Positions 6,127 through 9,402 of a DNA stretch of 9,402 nt are shown in pieces. The position numbers were made by a program, and so were the translations under genes. Where the stretch lies: assembly GCA_963847575.1 (NCBI GenBank), contig CAWKAL010000018.1:1-9402 (forward strand), written 5' to 3'. This DNA comes from JASBSR01 sp963847575. Its GTDB lineage: Bacteria; Pseudomonadota; Gammaproteobacteria; SZUA-229. Within the stretch, counting starts at the first letter, position 1. Every line of letters begins with the position of its first letter. The notes beneath the pieces are model-generated. The model made no database searches and was not told the DNA's origin. It was given only the letters and a program-made list of their open reading frames with translations.

Positions 6127-6368
6127 CGAAACCACAGAGGCACAGAGAAAAACAATTGATTGCTAAAAACGAATTGACCGCAAAGGCGCAAAGGACGCAA
6201 AGTAAAAGCAATTTACATGTTGCTCATTAAGAAATACCGTTGATGATTGTTGCTTTTCAAATAAGGGACTTACAATATTAATAGTTTTTCTTTGCGACCT
6301 TTGCGCCTTTGCGGTCAATTGTTTTTAACTGTAATTTTCTCTGCGATCTCTGCGCCTCTGCGGTTTCG
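6127..6368. repeat. Nested inverted repeat with two unit variants between dksA and gluQ
   Basis: Three stem layers share one centre. The outer arms are 6127-6151 and 6335-6368, with units CGCAGAGG; the left copy has two G-to-A changes and lacks one 9-base unit. The middle arms are 6164-6202 and 6290-6328, with units CGCAAAGG; the core AATTGACCGCAAAGGCGC onward matches over 31 bases with one mismatch. The inner arms are AAAAGCAA (6204-6211) and TTGCTTTT (6250-6257). The interior loop has no gene. The purine-rich arm is first at both main levels. The element begins 20 bases after the dksA terminator and ends 20 bases before the gluQ ATG. It is a relative of the repeat at 2311-2451. Function is unknown; as RNA or DNA it could form a very long hairpin or cruciform. 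Confidence 0.92.
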
Positions 6369-6388
6369 ATTTTAAAATTTTTTAATGC

Positions 6389-7292
6389 ATGAACAAACAG
6401 AAATACATCGGGCGTTTTGCGCCTTCGCCTACCGGGCCGTTGCATTACGGCACGCTGGTGGCTGCGGTTGTGAGTTTTTTGCAGGCGCGTGCGAATCAGG
6501 GTCGACTGGATCGTGCGCATCGAAGATGTCGATACCACGCGCTGCATCAAGGGCGCTGATGCCCAGATACTCAACACCCTCGAAGCCTTCGGCATGCACT
6601 GGGACGGCGAAGTGATGTACCAGACTGACCGTACCGATGCGTATGAACATGCGCTTGATCAACTCAGGCAGCGCGAACTGGTTTTTCCCTGTGTATGTTC
6701 GCGCAAACAGCTGGCAGAAAAAACCGGCGAATGGTCACCGGTCTACCCCGGTACCTGCAAACACGTTACTGACTGGCCTGAAAGCGACTACTCGGTGCGC
6801 ATAAAAGTACCGGATGAAATCATCAGTTTTAATGATGCCGTGTACGGGACACAGCAACAGAATCTTGCGCGCGAGGTCGGTGATTTTGTCATCAAGCGCC
6901 GCGACGGTTTATTCGCCTACCAGCTTGCTGTGGTGGTTGATGATGCGTTTCAGAATATCACTGAAGTGGTGCGCGGCACGGATTTACTCGACTCCACGCC
7001 ACGGCAGATTTATCTGCAGCGTTGCCTGGGTTATCCACAACCTGGTTACCTGCATTGTCCGCTGGCGGTGGATGAGGCGGGCAACAAACTCGGCAAATCC
7101 GCCGGCGCTGCAGCGATTGATGTAACAAATCCGATTGATACTATTAGCAGTATCCTGGCGTTTCTGGGACAGCCTGTCTCGCCCGGGATTGCTGATGTAT
7201 CACTGGAACAGGCCTGGACGATTATTTGCAGGCAATGGGATACTGGCCTGGTCCCGAAAAAAAACAGGGTGAGACCTGCTCACCCTGTTTGA
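6389..7292 (+). CDS. gluQ: Glutamyl-queuosine tRNA(Asp) synthetase, interrupted by one frameshift
   Basis: GluQ (GluQ-RS, formerly YadB) is a shortened glutamyl-tRNA synthetase without the anticodon domain. It activates glutamate and attaches it to the queuosine base at position 34 of tRNA(Asp). Ignoring one base the protein has 300 residues, the normal length. The class I signature is IGRFAPSPTGPLHYGTL (7-23, HIGH-like HYGT). The zinc site Cys101-x-Cys103, Tyr119 and Cys123 (CVC, YPGTC) follows the E. coli pattern. RRDGLFAYQLAVVVDD and the KMSKS equivalent KLGKS (233-237) are present. After residue 39 (ARANQGR) one extra base at 6503-6506 breaks the frame; the correct frame resumes WIVRIEDVD, exactly as in the family. 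The ATG at 6389 matches the family start, but no Shine-Dalgarno sequence precedes it. The last codons form part of the terminator hairpin of the converging gene. A sequencing error is the simplest reading, although gluQ is dispensable in E. coli. Confidence 0.95.
6503..6506 (+). other. Frameshift in gluQ: one extra base
   Basis: The reading is CAG GGT CGA C TGG ATC GTG. Dropping one base of CGAC restores GR-WIVRIEDVD, which matches GluQ with no gap. Upstream the frame opens with the conserved start MNKQKYIGRFAPSPTG; downstream it is open to 7292. There is no homopolymer or known frameshift-stimulating motif. Confidence 0.88.
7257..7290 (-). terminator. Terminator of the DUF4332 gene, embedded in the gluQ 3' end
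   Basis: AAACAGGGTGAG (7262-7273), loop ACCTG and CTCACCCTGTTT (7279-7290) form a perfect 12-bp stem. On the minus strand it is followed by eight T residues (plus-strand A run 7257-7264, three of which also pair). It lies 23 bases past the stop codon of the minus-strand gene. On the plus strand no T tract follows, so it should terminate mainly leftward. It encodes the last gluQ residues, ending VRPAHPV. Confidence 0.85.
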
Positions 7293-7312
7293 CGTCCTGC
7301 GAGCAGTGCTTA

Positions 7313-7717
7313 TCAGTGCGTAACCAGCTTTGGTAATTTTTTCGCCTGTTCAACCCAGTCATTCACCTGGCTTGCAGTCGGCAGTTTACGCACCAGTTTT
7401 TTCGTCGCGTTAACTTCCGCCATTTTCGCCGCCAGGTTGTCGCCTTTGCGTTGCGCCAGTTCAGGCACGGAGTCGATGCCGGCACATTCCAGAAGATCGG
7501 CGTACTGCGTGCTCACACCCTTGATGCGTGACAGGTCTGCACGGTTGACCCAGTCAAGAATCATTTTTTCACTAATGCCGGACTTTTCACAAATATCTTT
7601 ACGGCCTTTTTTATCACAGCATTTTTTCAAAAGGTTTTCCAGTGAAGTTATGCCCGCGGCGGTCAGCTTCTCGGCATACGAAGGACCGATGCCTTCGATG
7701 TCTACAAGTTTGGTCAT
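7313..7717 (-). CDS. DUF4332 helix-hairpin-helix protein
   Basis: The 134-residue protein has two helix-hairpin-helix units: VDIEGIGPSYAEKLTAAGI (5-23) and SRIKGVSTQYADLLECAGI (63-81). Each has the hydrophobic-xGhG hairpin, or a variant of it, followed by a helix. This is the pattern of the DUF4332 family, small soluble proteins of about 130 residues; HhH motifs usually contact the DNA backbone. The middle contains KKCCDKKGRKDICEKSGIS with Cys33, Cys34 and Cys43, which do not make an obvious metal site. The C-terminus is lysine-rich. No enzyme motif, signal peptide or membrane helix is present, and the biological role is unknown. The ATG at 7717 was chosen because AGGAG (plus-strand 7725-7729) precedes it by 7 bases; the frame continues upstream to 7828 without a ribosome site or family likeness. 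It is divergent from the acetyl-CoA synthetase gene and converges on gluQ. Confidence 0.85.
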   Translation of the reverse strand: MTKLVDIEGIGPSYAEKLTAAGITSLENLLKKCCDKKGRKDICEKSGISEKMILDWVNRADLSRIKGVSTQYADLLECAGIDSVPELAQRKGDNLAAKMAEVNATKKLVRKLPTASQVNDWVEQAKKLPKLVTH

Positions 7718-7724
7718 TAATTTA

Positions 7725-7729
7725 CTCCT
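7725..7729 (-). promoter_or_regulatory. Ribosome binding site of the DUF4332 gene
   Basis: AGGAG on the coding strand, 7 bases before the ATG at 7717. It decides this start against an upstream extension of 37 codons. Confidence 0.75.
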
Positions 7730-7868
7730 GTGAAAATTTATTTTTATAGAAACACTGGTCAGCCAGCGCTTGTGCAACTGGATCATGTGTACGTAACTGC
7801 ATATGGGTTTTAACGTATTTACCTGCAAAGTAAAAGCCTGACCTTAGTCAAAGACTGCAACTTCCGAC

Positions 7869-7899
7869 TTGCGATAACCCACGATGTTTGCGGTATACT
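7869..7899 (+). promoter_or_regulatory. Candidate promoter of the acetyl-CoA synthetase gene
   Basis: TATACT (7894-7899) is a good -10 box. TTGCGA (7869-7874) is the best nearby -35 but stands 19 bases away, longer than ideal, so the promoter may need an activator. It would give a leader of about 60 bases. No CRP-like TGTGA-N6-TCACA site is visible. The rest of the divergent spacer 7718-7965 holds only the ribosome sites of the two genes and an AT-rich stretch. Confidence 0.35.
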
Positions 7900-7905
7900 A
7901 CATCG
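7882..7905. promoter_or_regulatory. Dyad CGATGT-N12-ACATCG over the acs -10 box
   Basis: A perfect 6-bp inverted repeat with a 12-base spacer encloses the TATACT -10 box. A regulator bound there would block RNA polymerase. I do not recognise the word as a known operator, and 6-bp arms can occur by chance. Confidence 0.3.
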
Positions 7906-7965
7906 CCGGGTCGCCATATAAATACAATAACCCTCATAACCCATTGATACCAAAGGATAATTACC

Positions 7966-9402
7966 GTGTCTGATACTGATATTAGTTCTGGTCTCACAGA
8001 AAATCGCCAGTTCCCGCCGTCTGCTGAATTCACTGCAAACGCCCGCATAAAACCAGCTGATTTTGCTGCGTTGAATCAGCAGGCCGCAACAGATTACGAA
8101 GGCTTCTGGGCCGAGCAGGCACGTACTTATATCGACTGGCATAAACCATTTACCCAGGTGCTCGATGAATCGAATGCGCCACATTTTACATGGTTTGCCG
8201 ACGGTGAGATGAACGTGTCTTACAACTGCATTGACCGCCATCTTGCAAAACACGCAAACAAAGACGCGATTATTTTTGAAGGCGAAAAAGGCGACATCCG
8301 CCATATTACCTATCAACAGCTGCACGACGAAGTCTGCCAGTTTGCCAATGCGCTTAAACAAAAAGGCATTAACAAAGGCGACCGCGTTGTTATTTATATG
8401 CCGATGACACCGGAAGCCGTGATTGCCATGCAGGCATGCGCACGCATCGGCGCGATTCACTCGGTGGTATTCGGTGGTTTCTCAGCTGAAGCTTTACGCG
8501 ATCGTATTAATGATGCCGGCGCCACCATGCTGGTGACTGCAGATGGCGGCCACCGTGGTGGCAAGATCGTCGAACTCAAAGGTGCTGCAGACAAGGCACT
8601 CGACACCGGCTGCCCCAGTATTAAAAACGTTATTGTACTGAAACGTACCGGCCATGATATACAAATGCAGGACGGCCGCGACCACTGGTGGCATTCCGTG
8701 GTTGAATCACAACCGACCAGTTGTGAACCTGAATGGGTGGATTCAGAACATCCACTGTTTTTACTCTACACCTCGGGCTCCACCGGCAAGCCCAAGGGCA
8801 TACAGCATTCGAGCGCAGGCTATTTGCTCAACGCGGTGATTACCAACCTGTGGGTGTTCGATTTAAATAACACCGACATCTTCTGGTGCACTGCAGACGT
8901 CGGCTGGATTACGGGGCACACCTATGTTGCCTACGGACCACTCGCGGCTGCCAGCACAATTGTTATTTACGAGGGTGCACCCAGTGTGCCTGACTTTGGC
9001 CGTTTCTGGAAAATATGCGAAACCCACAAGGTCACCGTGTTCTACACCGCACCGACCGCGATTCGCGCCTTGATGAAAATGGGCGAAGAATTTCCAAATG
9101 CTTACGATTTGTCTTCGATTCGCCTGCTCGGTACCGTGGGCGAACCGATCAACCCTGAAGCATGGATGTGGTATCACCGCGTCATCGGCAAAGAACGTTG
9201 CCCGATAACTGATACCTGGTGGCAGACTGAAACCGGCGCCAACATGATCGCACCCATTCCCGGCGCCGTCAGCACCAAGCCCGGCTCGTGCACCCTGCCC
9301 CTGCCCGGCATTGTTGCTGACGTGGTGAATGAAGAAGGTGAATCCATTACCGAAGCCAACAAGGGCGGCTACCTCGTGATTAAAAAACCGTTCCCGTCGA
9401 TG
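7966..9402 (+). CDS. acsA: Acetyl-CoA synthetase (AMP-forming), 3' end outside the window
   Basis: The enzyme converts acetate, ATP and CoA to acetyl-CoA via acetyl-AMP in the cytosol, allowing growth on or scavenging of acetate. The 479 visible codons (family about 650) cover the N-terminal domain: the Acs-specific start with FWAEQARTYIDW and WFADGEMNVSYNCIDRHL, the adenylate-forming P-loop YTSGSTGKPKG (268-278), DVGWITGHTY (311-320), GTVGEPINPEAW (389-400) and TWWQTETG (417-424). The acetate pocket residues of Salmonella Acs (Val310, Thr311, Val386, Trp414) correspond to Ile315, Thr316, Val391 and Trp419; the retained Trp argues for acetate rather than longer acids. The C-terminal domain with the acetylatable lysine lies beyond 9402. 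The start is GTG at 7966, fixed by AAAGGA (7952-7957) with 8 bases spacing and by family length; there is no suitable ATG. Confidence 0.96.
   Translation, partial: MSDTDISSGLTENRQFPPSAEFTANARIKPADFAALNQQAATDYEGFWAEQARTYIDWHKPFTQVLDESNAPHFTWFADGEMNVSYNCIDRHLAKHANKDAIIFEGEKGDIRHITYQQLHDEVCQFANALKQKGINKGDRVVIYMPMTPEAVIAMQACARIGAIHSVVFGGFSAEALRDRINDAGATMLVTADGGHRGGKIVELKGAADKALDTGCPSIKNVIVLKRTGHDIQMQDGRDHWWHSVVESQPTSCEPEWVDSEHPLFLLYTSGSTGKPKGIQHSSAGYLLNAVITNLWVFDLNNTDIFWCTADVGWITGHTYVAYGPLAAASTIVIYEGAPSVPDFGRFWKICETHKVTVFYTAPTAIRALMKMGEEFPNAYDLSSIRLLGTVGEPINPEAWMWYHRVIGKERCPITDTWWQTETGANMIAPIPGAVSTKPGSCTLPLPGIVADVVNEEGESITEANKGGYLVIKKPFPSM

Noticed and set aside
6127..6368. CRISPR array
   Set aside because: The repeats are inverted arms of 9-nt units without regularly spaced unique spacers, and there are no cas genes.
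7718..7828. Upstream extension of the DUF4332 protein
   Set aside because: No ribosome site and no family likeness; AGGAG stands correctly before the ATG at 7717.
7869..7899. Sigma-54 promoter for acsA
   Set aside because: The TTGC at 7888-7891 has no GG at the required -24 spacing; CC stands there.

Overview
The window looks like chromosomal housekeeping DNA from an uncultured or environmental gammaproteobacterium. The divergent guaBA / xseA arrangement, the dksA-gluQ pair and the close resemblance of GuaA, GuaB, XseA, DksA and GluQ to their Escherichia coli counterparts all point there. I cannot name a genus from sequence alone.

Layout. Positions 1-708 are a gene graveyard: the C-terminal end of an unrecognised membrane protein (minus strand, 65-238), a 148-bp element with AAAGGGGAC-type inverted ends (248-395), and the C-terminal 60 residues of a UDP-glucuronate 4-epimerase-like protein (402-584). 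An A-rich inverted repeat (624-701) follows at the 3' end of guaA. Positions 709-3929 hold the minus-strand operon guaB-guaA (IMP to XMP to GMP), whose intergenic space carries a long inverted repeat (2311-2451). guaB has a strong sigma-70-type promoter with a GC-rich discriminator. On the plus strand come xseA (exonuclease VII large subunit), dksA (RNA polymerase/ppGpp cofactor), a clear terminator, a nested inverted repeat (6127-6368) and gluQ (tRNA-Asp queuosine glutamylation). gluQ converges on a minus-strand helix-hairpin-helix DUF4332 gene, whose terminator is embedded in the last codons of gluQ. The window ends inside a plus-strand acetyl-CoA synthetase gene (GTG start at 7966, 479 codons visible).

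How the parts fit. GuaB and GuaA make GMP, the precursor of GTP and (p)ppGpp. DksA is the cofactor through which ppGpp acts on promoters with GC-rich discriminators, and the guaB promoter here has that look.

Most notable. (1) A repeat family of about 9-nt units (CGCARAGRN) forms long inverted repeats in two intergenic regions, one of them nested with three stem layers and two unit variants; the purine-rich arm always comes first. (2) guaA and gluQ, the two genes directly downstream of those repeats, each carry one extra base that breaks an otherwise complete frame. Sequencing or assembly error is the simplest explanation, but the coincidence deserves a check. (3) A small inverted-end element is flanked on both sides by truncated genes. 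No CRISPR array, tRNA, rRNA or intact transposase gene was seen.
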